Assembly: GCA_021741245.1 (NCBI GenBank)
Contig: JAIOYF010000001.1
Location: forward strand, 1-64,000
Direction: 5' to 3'
DNA length: 64,000 nucleotides
From: Paracoccaceae bacterium
GTDB lineage: Bacteria; Pseudomonadota; Alphaproteobacteria; Rhodobacterales; Rhodobacteraceae
Positions 46,416 to 56,353 of the stretch are shown piece by piece (position 1 is the first letter of the stretch; each line of letters begins with the position of its first letter). The notes below the pieces were generated by a model. That model was given only the letters and a program-made list of their open reading frames with translations, ran no database searches and was not told the origin of the DNA. A program made the translations under genes and the position numbers.

Positions 46416-47822
46416 CTACACTGCGCCAATGGGCAGGCGCACCGTCGCGCATAGTCCGCCACCGTCGCGATTGCCCAAGGTTACAGTTCCGCCATGCGCG
46501 TGGATGATGGTGCGGGCGATGGCAAGGCCAAGACCAACACCGCCCGTATCGCGGTTTCGCGAGGCTTCCAGCCGGACAAAGGGTTCAAACACCGCTTCCA
46601 ATTGATCTGCGGGCAGGCCCGGCCCTTTGTCGGCGACGGTGATGATGGCAAAGCCCTGTTCTTGGGTCAGGCCGACCTCTGCCACATCACCATATCTCAG
46701 GGCATTGTCGATCAAGTTGCGCAGCGCTCGGTTCAGGGCATTGGGCCTGATCGTGGCAGGCAGGGGCGGGGATGGCGCAAGCGTCGCCCGGTTGCCACCC
46801 ACATCGGCCACCAGATCCCCCAGCATCATCGCCAGATCGGTCACGGCAGCGGGTTCTGTCTTGGCCACGCCACGGGCAAACTCCAGCGTTGCCTCGACCA
46901 TGGCCTGCATTTCTTCGACCAAGGCTTTCAACCGGATGCTGTCATCGGTTTTGTCCAGCATCTCGATCCGCAGGCGCATCGCGGTGAGGGGGGAGCGCAG
47001 ATCATGGCTCAGGGCTGCAAGCATATGGGTGCGCTCCGCCACAAAGCGGGTCAGGCGGTCTTGCATGTGGTTGAAGGCTTGGGTGGTGTCGCGCACCTCT
47101 GACGGGCCGGAAAGGGGCAGGGGGTTTGCGTCCAGCCCCCGGCCCAGCCGGTCAGCCCCAAGGGCAAGCGCGCGCATCGGGCCAACGACCCGCCGCGCGG
47201 TCCACCAAGCGACCAAGGCCACAGCCACCACCATCAACAGCAGGGGCAGCAGTGCCTTGGGGGGCAATTGCAAGCCGGGGCGCACAAACATCGTGCGCAC
47301 ATTCAGCCATTCGCCCCCGGCCAGCCGGATCGAAAGCTGCAATTCCACCGGTTCGGCGTGCTCGGCCATCATGGCGTCATGCATATGGCGCATCGCCGGC
47401 GGCACCCTTTCTGCCGGGCCAAAGATTGGGGCCGCACGTACATGGATATTGGCCATTACCTGCCGCTTTGGTTGGCCAAGGATCGCCCGGATCTGATGCA
47501 AAAACAGGGCCGCATCTGCGGTATCATTTGCAGCAATCGCGACCGGCCCCACCTCGAACCGCACACTTGGCGAATCCGCAGAGCGAAGGATCTGCGCCCA
47601 AAGTTCGGTTGGGGCCTCATCAAGCAGCAAGGCCACATTAGCCGCGCGGCCTGCCGTTTCCAGCCCAAGGGCGGCCCGCACGGCACGGTTGCGTTCATCG
47701 GTCAACAGGATCAGACCAAGGCCCTGCGTGATGGCAAGGGCCAGCAGCAGCATGGCCAGCAATTGCCCCCCCAAGGACTGAGGGAAGAACTTGCCCGGAA
47801 AGCTGCGTGGCGGCTGTGTCAT
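46416..47822 (-). CDS. HAMP-domain sensor histidine kinase (EnvZ-like)
   Basis: LALGADRLGRGLDANPLPLSGPSEVRDTTQAFNHMQDRL HAMP; LAALSHDLRSPLTAMRLRIEML H-box; DKGPGLP, GVGLGLAIA. Confidence 0.92.
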   Translation of the reverse strand: MTQPPRSFPGKFFPQSLGGQLLAMLLLALAITQGLGLILLTDERNRAVRAALGLETAGRAANVALLLDEAPTELWAQILRSADSPSVRFEVGPVAIAANDTADAALFLHQIRAILGQPKRQVMANIHVRAAPIFGPAERVPPAMRHMHDAMMAEHAEPVELQLSIRLAGGEWLNVRTMFVRPGLQLPPKALLPLLLMVVAVALVAWWTARRVVGPMRALALGADRLGRGLDANPLPLSGPSEVRDTTQAFNHMQDRLTRFVAERTHMLAALSHDLRSPLTAMRLRIEMLDKTDDSIRLKALVEEMQAMVEATLEFARGVAKTEPAAVTDLAMMLGDLVADVGGNRATLAPSPPLPATIRPNALNRALRNLIDNALRYGDVAEVGLTQEQGFAIITVADKGPGLPADQLEAVFEPFVRLEASRNRDTGGVGLGLAIARTIIHAHGGTVTLGNRDGGGLCATVRLPIGAV

Positions 47823-48547
47823 GGCACCTCTCTTACATCGGCGGCAAGACTGTAGCCCCCGCCCCAAACCGTGGCGATCAGCGCGGGCTTTGCTGGATCA
47901 ACCTCGATCTTGCGGCGCAATCGGCTGATCTGATTGTCGATGGTGCGGTCAAACACCTGTGCGGCACGGCCCGAGGTCAGGTCCAGCAATTGATCGCGGC
48001 TTAGCACAAAGCGGGGGCGTTCCAGAAAAACCGTCAAAAGCCGGAATTCGGCCGTGGTCAGGGCAACTTCGGTGCCGTCGCTGTCGGTCAAGCTGCGCCG
48101 ATCCGTATCCATCACCCAGCGATCAAAGGCGAGCCTGTGCCCGGCAAGGGTGCCGCCCGTCACCTCGGCCCGTTCGGAGCGGCGCAAGATGGCCTTGATG
48201 CGGGCGAGCAGTTCGCGTGGGTTGAAGGGCTTTGGCAGGTAGTCATCCGCCCCGACTTCAAGCCCGACAATACGGTCGGTTTCGTCCCCAAGCGCGGTAA
48301 GCATCAAGATCGGCATATTGCCCTGTGCGCGCAGCCTGCGACAGACGGAAAGCCCGTCTTCGCCCGGCATCATCACATCCAGCACAATCAGATCGAACTG
48401 CCCCAACTTTAGTGCGGCATCCATCGCGATGGCATTCGCCGCCGTGGTGGTGCGCATCCCGTTTTTTTCCAGATATTTCGCCAAGGCATCGCGAATATCA
48501 CGGTGATCGTCGACAATCAGGATATGGGGGGGAAGGCTCATCATCAT
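47819..48547 (-). CDS. OmpR-family response regulator
   Basis: HILIVDDHRDIRDALAKYLEKNGM, DLIVLDVMMPGEDG; wHTH C-terminus; 4-nt overlap with kinase. Confidence 0.93.
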   Translation of the reverse strand: MMMSLPPHILIVDDHRDIRDALAKYLEKNGMRTTTAANAIAMDAALKLGQFDLIVLDVMMPGEDGLSVCRRLRAQGNMPILMLTALGDETDRIVGLEVGADDYLPKPFNPRELLARIKAILRRSERAEVTGGTLAGHRLAFDRWVMDTDRRSLTDSDGTEVALTTAEFRLLTVFLERPRFVLSRDQLLDLTSGRAAQVFDRTIDNQISRLRRKIEVDPAKPALIATVWGGGYSLAADVREVP

Positions 48548-48725
48548 CTCTCCTGCTCGTTGACCCTAAGGGATCGTGCGGCCCTTGTGTGCACAGGATT
48601 GTCGCAATCCGTCGCAGGACCGGCCCTTGCGACAGTTTGATACAAAAGACCCCTCTGCCTGACAAACATGTGGGACATATGCACCCCAGATTGGCCCTAT
48701 CGCAGATCCAATCAGGAGAGAACCT

Positions 48726-49274
48726 ATGAAACGTTCAACCAAATTCGTCCTTGCCGCTGTTGCTGCCCTTGCTGTTGCAGGTGTGGCCGTTCCCGTGGTC
48801 GCCCAACAGGGGCAGATGAAGCGCGGTGGCATGATGGGCGAGGGCATGATGCAGGGGCAGGGGCAGGGTCAGATGGAAGGCCATGGCCATGGTGGCGGCC
48901 AAGGCAAGATGGGCGGCGGTATGGGCGGCGGTATGGGCATGATGGGCGCGGGTCAGAGCTATGCCATGACAGCCTTTGATACCGACAAGGATGGCACGCT
49001 GAGCCCCGAGGAAATGACGGCAGGGATCAAGGCCGAGCTTGCGACCTATGACACGGATGCCAATGGCACCCTGTCGCTGGACGAGTTCGCCGCAATGCAC
49101 GCCGACCACACCCGGCCGATGACGGTGCGCGCCTTTCAGATGCATGATGCCGATGACGATGCCCAAGTGACCGAGGCGGAAATGGTTGCCTTGGCCGATC
49201 AGATGCAAGCGCATGCGGGCCAACACGGTGGCGAAGGGTCGGGCCATCAACATGGGATGATGGGCAACAACTAA
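48726..49274 (+). CDS. Secreted EF-hand protein with Met/Gly/His-rich linker
   Basis: Signal peptide; FDTDKDGTLSPEE, YDTDANGTLSLDEF, HDADDDAQVTEAE; linker QMKRGGMMGEGMMQGQGQGQMEGHGHGGGQGKMGGGMGGGMGMMG and C-terminal HAGQHGGEGSGHQHGMMG. Confidence 0.9.
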   Translation: MKRSTKFVLAAVAALAVAGVAVPVVAQQGQMKRGGMMGEGMMQGQGQGQMEGHGHGGGQGKMGGGMGGGMGMMGAGQSYAMTAFDTDKDGTLSPEEMTAGIKAELATYDTDANGTLSLDEFAAMHADHTRPMTVRAFQMHDADDDAQVTEAEMVALADQMQAHAGQHGGEGSGHQHGMMGNN

Positions 49275-49466
49275 GCGGGTCCTGCCCCCGGCGTCTGGCC
49301 AGTTCAATCGTTTGACACCGCCAGATGTCGGGGGGCACTAGTGCAAGATAACAAAAGACACAGGTGATCGGTTAGGATGATCGCTTGGCGTCTTTGGGAT
49401 GGCGCAGCGTTTGATCCTGCGGCGCGCGCACCCAAATGACGGATGGAATGCAAGAGGAGTGACACG

Positions 49467-49853
49467 ATGAGTTACACATTCAACCGCCTGCTGACCGGGG
49501 TCAGCTTTGCCGAGGCAGATGCCCGCACCCGCAAGGCCCTTGGTGACAAGGGCTTTGGCGTTCTGACCGAGATCGACGTTGCTGCGACGATGAAGAAAAA
49601 ACTTGACCAAGAGATGCCGCCCTACCTGATCCTTGGGGCCTGCAATCCCAAAATGGCGTTTGAGGCCATCGGGATCGAGCCGCGCGTGGGCGCGATGTTG
49701 CCGTGCAATGTGATCGTGCGGGCGGTTGAGGGGGGCGTAGAGATCAGCGCGATTGATCCCGTCGCCTCTATGCAGGCGATCGAAAACCCGGCCCTGCATG
49801 CGGTGGCCGGACAGGTGCGCGATCTGCTCGCAGAGGCGGTCGCGGCGATCTGA
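49467..49853 (+). CDS. DUF302 domain-containing protein
   Basis: FAEADARTRKALGDKGFGVLTEIDVAATMKKKLDQEMPPYLILGACNPKMAFEAI...GAMLPCNVIVRAVEGGVEISAIDP. Confidence 0.9.
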   Translation: MSYTFNRLLTGVSFAEADARTRKALGDKGFGVLTEIDVAATMKKKLDQEMPPYLILGACNPKMAFEAIGIEPRVGAMLPCNVIVRAVEGGVEISAIDPVASMQAIENPALHAVAGQVRDLLAEAVAAI

Positions 49854-50003
49854 CCGCGGCGGGTTTGGTCCCCGGATAAAGCCGTCGGCCACCCCGCCTC
49901 TTTGCGCAATTGCCGTTCGCTATGTTGGTCGGGCCATCTTTCCTGCCTAAATGGCCAGTCACGCGATAAATATGGCAAATAGGCGAATAAACCCATTTCA
50001 ATC

Positions 50004-50034
50004 GACCCTGCCGATATGCTTAATCGGCAGGGTC
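50004..50034. promoter_or_regulatory. Perfect 12-bp inverted repeat upstream of the HisD-like gene
   Basis: GACCCTGCCGAT-atgctta... (7-nt loop) ...ATCGGCAGGGTC, 94 bp upstream of ATG 50128; function not determined. Confidence 0.5.
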
Positions 50035-50127
50035 ACGACGTTTTCACCCGTCAAGGTTGGGAGGCCTTTGATCGCGGTGATAGACACCGTTGTATTCTCA
50101 GACCTCCCCCTTAAGGACTGAAACGAC

Positions 50128-51438
50128 ATGGCGATCCATCATCTCAAATCAGGTAAATCCGATGCTGCCCGCGCCGATGACGACGCCAAGGTGCGCGCCA
50201 CGGTTGAGACCATTTTGAAAGATATCGAGGCCCGTGGCGATGCCGCTGTGCGCGACCTTTCGCAGAAATTCGATGGCTATGCCGCCCCCAGCTTTCGCCT
50301 GACCGCGTCGGAAATCGAAGCTGCCATGCAAAAGGTCAAGACAAGGGATATGGAGGACATCACCTTCGCCCAGACGCAAATTCGCCGCTTTGCCCAAGCG
50401 CAGCGTGCCAGCATGACGGATATCGAGGTGGAGACCCTGCCCGGCGTGATCCTAGGGCACAAGAATATCCCCGTGCAATCGGTCGGCTGCTACGTTCCCG
50501 GCGGCAAGTTCCCCATGGTGGCCAGCGCCCATATGTCGGTGCTGACCGCATCCGTGGCGGGGGTGCCGCGTATCGTCGCCTCGGCCCCCCCGGTCAAGGG
50601 CGAGCCGCATCCCGCCATCGTCGCCGCCATGCAGATGGGTGGCGCGCATGAAATCCTGTGTCTGGGCGGCATTCAGGCGGTGGGGGCGATGGCCATCGGC
50701 ACGGAAACCATCGAACCTGTGCATATGCTTGTCGGCCCCGGCAATGCCTTTGTCGCCGAGGCCAAGCGGCAGCTTTATGGCCGTGTGGGCATTGATCTGT
50801 TTGCTGGCCCGACCGAGACGATGATCATCGCAGATGACACAGTGGATGCCGAGCTTTGCGCGACGGACCTTTTGGGTCAGGCCGAGCATGGCTATAACTC
50901 ACCCGCCTGCCTGATTACCAACTCACGTCGTCTGGCCGACGAAACGATGGCCGAGATTGCGCGGTTGCTGACCATCTTGCCGACGGCGGATACGGCATCG
51001 GTCAGCTGGCGGGATTATGGCGATGTCATCTTGTGCGACAGCTATGATGAGATGCTGCAGGTCGCCAATGATATGGCCTATGAACATGTGCAGGTGATGA
51101 CGGACCGTGACGATTGGTTCTTGGAAAAGATGCACAGCTATGGCGCGCTGTTCCTTGGTGCGCGCACCAACGTGGCCAATGGCGACAAGGTGATCGGCAC
51201 CAACCACACGCTGCCCACCAAAAAGGCCGGGCGCTATACAGGTGGTCTTTGGGTCGGCAAGTTCCTGAAAACCCACAGCTATCAGCGCGTGGTCACCGAT
51301 GAGGCCGCCGCGATGGTTGGGGAATATGGCTCGCGGTTGTGCATGCTGGAGGGCTTTGTTGGCCATGCCGAACAATGCAATATCCGCGTGCGTCGCTTTG
51401 GCGGGCGCAATGTGCCCTATGGGGAGGCCGCGGAATGA
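50128..51438 (+). CDS. Histidinol dehydrogenase family protein (HisD / sulfopropanediol dehydrogenase-like)
   Basis: [109 protein letters not shown]. Confidence 0.92.
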   Translation: MAIHHLKSGKSDAARADDDAKVRATVETILKDIEARGDAAVRDLSQKFDGYAAPSFRLTASEIEAAMQKVKTRDMEDITFAQTQIRRFAQAQRASMTDIEVETLPGVILGHKNIPVQSVGCYVPGGKFPMVASAHMSVLTASVAGVPRIVASAPPVKGEPHPAIVAAMQMGGAHEILCLGGIQAVGAMAIGTETIEPVHMLVGPGNAFVAEAKRQLYGRVGIDLFAGPTETMIIADDTVDAELCATDLLGQAEHGYNSPACLITNSRRLADETMAEIARLLTILPTADTASVSWRDYGDVILCDSYDEMLQVANDMAYEHVQVMTDRDDWFLEKMHSYGALFLGARTNVANGDKVIGTNHTLPTKKAGRYTGGLWVGKFLKTHSYQRVVTDEAAAMVGEYGSRLCMLEGFVGHAEQCNIRVRRFGGRNVPYGEAAE

Positions 51439-52199
51439 CGCTTCCGCTTACGCCGTCTTTCCGCCTTGATGGGCGCAGGGCCCTTGTCACGGGGGCCTCT
51501 TCGGGCATCGGCCTTGGTGCAGCGGCGGCTTTGGCCGCTGCGGGGGCCGAGGTTATGCTGGTTGCCCGTCGCGCAGCGGAGTTGGAAGCGACGCAAGATG
51601 CCATCCGCGCCGCCGGGGGCAAGGCCACGGCGCTTGCCCTCGACATCACGGATCTTGCCGCGACGGCCCGCGCGGTTGCGGATCATGGGCCCTTTGATGT
51701 GCTGGTGAATTCAGCAGGGCTTGCCCGCCACGCCCCCGCCCTCCACACCACGCCCGAGGATTATGACGCCGCCATGTCGCTGAACCTGCGCGCCGCCTAT
51801 TTCCTGACGCGAGAGGTTGCGCGCGGCCTGATTGATGCGGGAAAGCCCGGCAGCCTGATCAATATCAGCAGCCAGATGGGGCATGTCGGCGGGCCAGACC
51901 GCGCCGTTTATTGCGCCAACAAACATGCGCTGGAAGGGATGACAAAGGCGATGGCGCTGGAATGGGCGGCGCAGGGGATCCGTGTCAACACGATCTGCCC
52001 CACCTTTATCCGAACCCCCTTGGGCGAGCAGACCCTTGCGATCCCGGAACGCCGTGCATGGATCTTGTCCAAGATTAAGCTTGGCCGGGTCGGCGAGATT
52101 GAAGACATCATGGGGCCGGTGGTGTTTCTGGCATCGGATGCGGCAGCGATGATCACAGGCACGCATCTGATCGTGGATGGGGGCTGGACAGCCGAGTAG
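51435..52199 (+). CDS. SDR family oxidoreductase
   Basis: [57 protein letters not shown] overlap with HisD-like gene. Confidence 0.92.
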   Translation: MTLPLTPSFRLDGRRALVTGASSGIGLGAAAALAAAGAEVMLVARRAAELEATQDAIRAAGGKATALALDITDLAATARAVADHGPFDVLVNSAGLARHAPALHTTPEDYDAAMSLNLRAAYFLTREVARGLIDAGKPGSLINISSQMGHVGGPDRAVYCANKHALEGMTKAMALEWAAQGIRVNTICPTFIRTPLGEQTLAIPERRAWILSKIKLGRVGEIEDIMGPVVFLASDAAAMITGTHLIVDGGWTAE

Positions 52200-52387
52200 G
52201 CCGCCCGTCAAGGCACGGCTTTTGGGGCTGATGCTCCAGCCACAGGCGGGCGCCCCGCGCGGCCCGGCCAAAGATGTATATCGGAAAATCCTATTCTCGA
52301 TATGACGAACTATCATTTTGTGGAATGATCGCGCCGATCTATCAAGGGCCCCGACAGCTGCGCCCAAGCGCAAGGAGAGATGGCAAA

Positions 52388-52879
52388 ATGTTGGATCGCC
52401 CGATGGTGGATACAAGGGCCCTGCGGAACGCTTTTGGCGTCTTGCCGACGGGCGTGGCCGTGGTCAGCCTGCACGATGAGGCAGGGCGCCCGACGGGAGT
52501 GACGGTTGGGTCGTTTTCATCCCTCAGCTTGACACCCGCGCTTTGCCTGTTCTCTTTGGGAAAAAATCAGGGCAGCGCGCGTCTGTTCACGAAGGGTGTT
52601 CCCTTTGTTGTCAATGTGCTGTCGCATCAACTTGCCGATCTTGCCTGGCAATTTGCCAAACCGGCCGAGGATAAATGCGCGGGGGTCGCTTTGGCCGCAA
52701 CCGCTGTGGATGTACCGCGCCTGCGGGATGCAATTGCGCATTTTGCCTGCCATGCCCATGCCATCCATGACGGTGGCGATCATATCATCGTGGTCGGCGA
52801 GATCGTGGATTTTGATCATGGCGAAGGCGAGGCCTTGGTCTTCTATCGCGGTGGCATGCACAAGACGGCCCCGGTATGA
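52388..52879 (+). CDS. Flavin reductase family protein
   Basis: RNAFGVLPTGVAVVSLHDEAGRPTGVTVGSFSSLSLTPALCLFSLGKNQGS...FVVNVLSHQLADLAWQFA. Confidence 0.92.
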   Translation: MLDRPMVDTRALRNAFGVLPTGVAVVSLHDEAGRPTGVTVGSFSSLSLTPALCLFSLGKNQGSARLFTKGVPFVVNVLSHQLADLAWQFAKPAEDKCAGVALAATAVDVPRLRDAIAHFACHAHAIHDGGDHIIVVGEIVDFDHGEGEALVFYRGGMHKTAPV

Positions 52880-53454
52880 GCCGCCTTCCCATCCTTGACG
52901 AAGCCGCGCTGACGCCCAAGCAAAGGCAGGTCTTCGATGCCATTGCCAATGGTCCGCGTGGCACGGTTGTTGGCCCGCTGCGAGTCTGGTTGCAAAGCCC
53001 CGGTCTGGCTGAACGGGCGCAGGCCCTTGGTCAATATGCGCGCTATGACTCGGTCTTGCCGATGCATCTGTCAGAACTCGCGATCCTTGTCACAGCGCGG
53101 ATTTGGTCATCGGGGTTTGAGTGGTCACATCACGCCCCAATCGCCCTTGCATCCGGGGTTCCTGCAGATGCGGTGACGGCCATTGGCTTGGGGCGGCGCT
53201 TCCAGTTTGACGATGCGCAGATGCAGGCCGTCTTTGACTTTGCCGTGGACCTGCACCGCGACCGCCGGGTGGGTGACGCCGCCTATGCGGCAGCGCTAAG
53301 CGCGCTTGGGCAAGAGGCCTGTGTCGATCTGGTGGGGATCTGTGGCTATTACACCCTGATTTCGATGACCATCAACACCTTTGATGTGCCCGATGGGGAT
53401 GGCCCCCGGTTGCCCACACTGGATGGCCCGGTGTCGGATTACTTTCGCACCTAA
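52876..53454 (+). CDS. Carboxymuconolactone decarboxylase / AhpD-like family protein
   Basis: LTPKQRQVFDAIANGPRG...GPLRVWLQSPGLAERAQALGQYARYDSVLPMHLSELAILVTARIWSSGFEWSHH. Confidence 0.88.
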   Translation: MSRLPILDEAALTPKQRQVFDAIANGPRGTVVGPLRVWLQSPGLAERAQALGQYARYDSVLPMHLSELAILVTARIWSSGFEWSHHAPIALASGVPADAVTAIGLGRRFQFDDAQMQAVFDFAVDLHRDRRVGDAAYAAALSALGQEACVDLVGICGYYTLISMTINTFDVPDGDGPRLPTLDGPVSDYFRT

Positions 53455-54623
53455 TCGACGGTTGTTGCGGTCAATCGCATGATCTCGTTCAGGTGCTGGT
53501 TGTGGGCACCGTCACTATTCGCCGGGTCTGGATACAGCATCAGGCTTGCCAAATGCCGCGCTTGCAGATGCGCGCGAAGGGAAGCGGGCACGCGTGCGGC
53601 CGAATACCCTGCTAGATCACCTTCGGCATGGGCGGCAAGCGCAAGGGCATCTTCGGCGGCCTTGGTGACTCCCATGCCAACATGGGGTCGGGCCACGCAG
53701 GCGGCATCGCCTGATAGCACGACGCGGCCGTCATGCATGATGGGCGAATGGTGGTCGTAGATCGGGGTAAAGAACGCGCGTTCAGAGTGGGCGAGAATAT
53801 CCACAAAGGGCGCCGGAAGCTGCGCGATGGCAGCCCTGCGCAAATCCTCCAACACTTCAGCACGCACCAATGGTGGCGGGATGGAAACCGGATGATGGTT
53901 GCCGTCCGCATCTGTCAGCATTCCATGCAGCGTCTCTGCCAGAACCGGTTTGTACCAGACAAAGTTATAGCGCCGATGGCCGGGCCGCAGATCATTTCCC
54001 AACCCAGCAATCGGGTAGCCTATGATTTGCGTGCCAGAGGGGGCAAAGAACGCAAAGTTCGGAAAGATGCCCTCGTGAATTGCGGGGGGCAGGTTGCTTT
54101 CGTGTGCAAGTGCGCGCCACACCACATAGCCCGAATATTCTGGCACCACCTCAGGCAGCATCTGGGCGCGAATGGCAGATCGAAAGCCATCCGCCCCGAC
54201 AAGAAGATCGGCACGCAGGGTGCTGCCATCCGCAAAATGCGCCTGCACCCCGGTTCCGTCCTGGCTGTATCCTGTGACGTGCCGACCAAGGTGATAGTGC
54301 CCCTGCGGGATCAGGCGGCGCAGGATCTGATGGATGCGATCCCATGAGGTGACGACCTGTGGAAAGGGCAGAACAGACACGACCCCGCCGGATTTGTCAT
54401 AGGCGACACGGTCTTGCACCTGAACACCAAGGTCGGCCAGATCAGCGCCAACCGCCTGAAACGCAGCGATCAGATTGTCATGCGTCACGATCCCCGCACC
54501 ACGCCCGGCGAGTTCCATGTCTGATCGTTCATAGACATCCACCGTCCAGCCAGCACGCAGCAAGGCCGCCGCAGCAAAAAGCCCACCTATGGAGCCGCCA
54601 CTGATGATTGCATGACGTGCCAT
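53451..54623 (-). CDS. FAD-dependent aromatic/heterocycle monooxygenase (salicylate/6-hydroxynicotinate/HpxO-type)
   Basis: MARHAIISGGSIGGLFAAAALLRAGWTVDVYERSD, LLVGADGFRSAIRAQM (DG motif), VVLSGDAACVARPHVGMGVTKAAEDALALA (GD motif). Confidence 0.9.
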   Translation of the reverse strand: MARHAIISGGSIGGLFAAAALLRAGWTVDVYERSDMELAGRGAGIVTHDNLIAAFQAVGADLADLGVQVQDRVAYDKSGGVVSVLPFPQVVTSWDRIHQILRRLIPQGHYHLGRHVTGYSQDGTGVQAHFADGSTLRADLLVGADGFRSAIRAQMLPEVVPEYSGYVVWRALAHESNLPPAIHEGIFPNFAFFAPSGTQIIGYPIAGLGNDLRPGHRRYNFVWYKPVLAETLHGMLTDADGNHHPVSIPPPLVRAEVLEDLRRAAIAQLPAPFVDILAHSERAFFTPIYDHHSPIMHDGRVVLSGDAACVARPHVGMGVTKAAEDALALAAHAEGDLAGYSAARVPASLRAHLQARHLASLMLYPDPANSDGAHNQHLNEIMRLTATTVD

Positions 54624-54635
54624 TAAAATCCCCGC

Positions 54636-54659
54636 GCTATTTATCAACCTATAAATAGC
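54636..54659. promoter_or_regulatory. AT-rich perfect inverted repeat, candidate operator
   Basis: GCTATTTAT-caacct-ATAAATAGC directly upstream of the FAD monooxygenase start (54623). Confidence 0.6.
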
Positions 54660-54674
54660 AAAAGAGTCTTGGGA

Positions 54675-55556
54675 TCAAGCCGGGATACGGGCCATTTCTG
54701 CGGTGTACCAATCCCCGATCTCGCTGGCGGTCATCCATGCAACCCCCTCATGGCCGCCGATGTAATCCAGCAGCTCCTCCAGATACCTGATCCGGTGCGG
54801 GACGCCCGTTATATAGGGGTGGATAGAGATCGCCATGACCCGCGCATTCTGTGCGCCCTCGGCATAGAGACGATCAAACTGATCGGTGCCACGGCGCAAG
54901 AATTCGTCGGATCTGTGGCCCTGCAGCGCATAGACCGTAATGTCATTCGTCTCGACCGAATAGGGAACGGTGGTGATGGTGCCATGCGGCGTGGCAATGG
55001 CCTGTGGCAGGTCATCCACAACCCAGTCGGCCAAATATTCCACACCAGCCTCACGCAAAAGATCCAGCGTCTCGGACGTTTCGGTCAGGCCGGGGCTTTC
55101 CCATGACCGTGGCCGTGTGCCACTAAAGGCCTCGATGCTGTCCATCGCGGCATGGATCGCGCCGCGCTGATCCTCCAGCTTGTGCATCGGGCCCTGAACA
55201 AAGCCATGGCCCATGAATTCCCAACCCGCCTCTAGCCCCGCGCCTGCGACGCGCGGATAGCTATTGCAGACGTTGCCGTTGATGGCCAAAGTCGTCGGAA
55301 TCCCGCGTGAGGTCAGGGCCTGATGCTGGCGCCAGAACCCGCTGCGCATGCCGTATTCATGCCAGGACCAGTTCGGCACATCGGGCAGCAACGGCACCCC
55401 CATTGGCGGGGGCAACACGGTGCGCGGCATTGGGCGTTCGATGCCCCATTCCTCGACATTCAGGATCACCCAAACCGCCAAACGGGCATTGTTTGGCAAG
55501 ATCAAACGGGGTCGATCAACGATGGCCTGATAAGGCAAGCGGTCTGTAAGGCGCAT
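54675..55556 (-). CDS. Polysaccharide-deacetylase-fold amidohydrolase (PuuE allantoinase / cyclic imide hydrolase-like)
   Basis: MRLTDRLPYQAIVDRPRLILPNNARLAVWVILNVEEWGIERPMPRTVLPPP...WEFMGHGFVQGPMHKL...SWESPGLTETSETLDLLREAGVEYLADWVVDDLP. Confidence 0.85.
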   Translation of the reverse strand: MRLTDRLPYQAIVDRPRLILPNNARLAVWVILNVEEWGIERPMPRTVLPPPMGVPLLPDVPNWSWHEYGMRSGFWRQHQALTSRGIPTTLAINGNVCNSYPRVAGAGLEAGWEFMGHGFVQGPMHKLEDQRGAIHAAMDSIEAFSGTRPRSWESPGLTETSETLDLLREAGVEYLADWVVDDLPQAIATPHGTITTVPYSVETNDITVYALQGHRSDEFLRRGTDQFDRLYAEGAQNARVMAISIHPYITGVPHRIRYLEELLDYIGGHEGVAWMTASEIGDWYTAEMARIPA

Positions 55557-56353
55557 CAGAACTCCAGAAATTCCTTGGCGGCGATGGTGAAGGCGCCGGG
55601 TTGGTTTAGGTTGGCGATATGTGCGCAATCGGCGATCACGCGATAGGTCGCGCCCGGTGTTGCTGCGGCCATGGCTTCCATGGCCTGAGCCGGGGCACCC
55701 ATATCGTCGGCCCCTGCGATATAGAGGACGGGGTTGGTCATTTCCCCCAGACGACGAAGGTAGTCGAGCCCTTGCAGCGCGCGGCCGCATCCGGCGTAGC
55801 CCGCCACAGAGGTTGCCGTGAAATCCTGAGCGAGGGCCTCGACGATTTGCGGGTTCGCAGCTGCAAAATCAGGCGTCAGCCAACGCTCTTGCGTGCCGGG
55901 CCAGATGGCCGACATGCCGTTGGCGGAAACGGCCGCGATGCGATCATCCCAGCTTTTGGCAAAGGCGGGGGGTGCATCCGCACGGGCACAGGCGCAGATG
56001 ATCTTGCGAAAACGGTCCGCATGGTTCAGGCCAAGCCCAAGGCCGGTCATCCCGCCCAGTGACAAACCCATGTAATCCGCCTGTGCGACGTCAAAATGGT
56101 CCAGCACAGTGATGGCGTCACCCGTCAGATCGGCAAAGGTATAATCGCCATCCGGGGTGCCGGACTGCCCATGGCCGCGCGTGTCATAGCCGATGACGCG
56201 GTAGTGTTGTTCCAGCACCGCCCGCTGTGGGGCCCACATATCCAGCCCAGCCCCGAGTGAGTTGGAAAGCAAGATCGTAGGTCCGTCGGACTTTCCAGTC
56301 ACCAGCACCGACAAGGTGCTGTTGCCAGAAGCGATTGTGACCCGCTTTGTCAT
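55556..56353 (-). CDS. Alpha/beta-fold hydrolase (3-oxoadipate enol-lactonase / NicD-RutD-like)
   Basis: ILLSNSLGAGLDMWAPQRAVLEQHYRVIGYDTRGHGQS, GLSLGGMTGLGLGLN nucleophile elbow. Confidence 0.9.
   Translation of the reverse strand: MTKRVTIASGNSTLSVLVTGKSDGPTILLSNSLGAGLDMWAPQRAVLEQHYRVIGYDTRGHGQSGTPDGDYTFADLTGDAITVLDHFDVAQADYMGLSLGGMTGLGLGLNHADRFRKIICACARADAPPAFAKSWDDRIAAVSANGMSAIWPGTQERWLTPDFAAANPQIVEALAQDFTATSVAGYAGCGRALQGLDYLRRLGEMTNPVLYIAGADDMGAPAQAMEAMAAATPGATYRVIADCAHIANLNQPGAFTIAAKEFLEF

Noticed and set aside
48820-48960. Tandem GGCATGATGGGC/GGGCAGGGGCAG-like repeats as a possible DNA repeat element
   Set aside because: Explained as codons of the Met/Gly/Gln-rich linker of the EF-hand protein.
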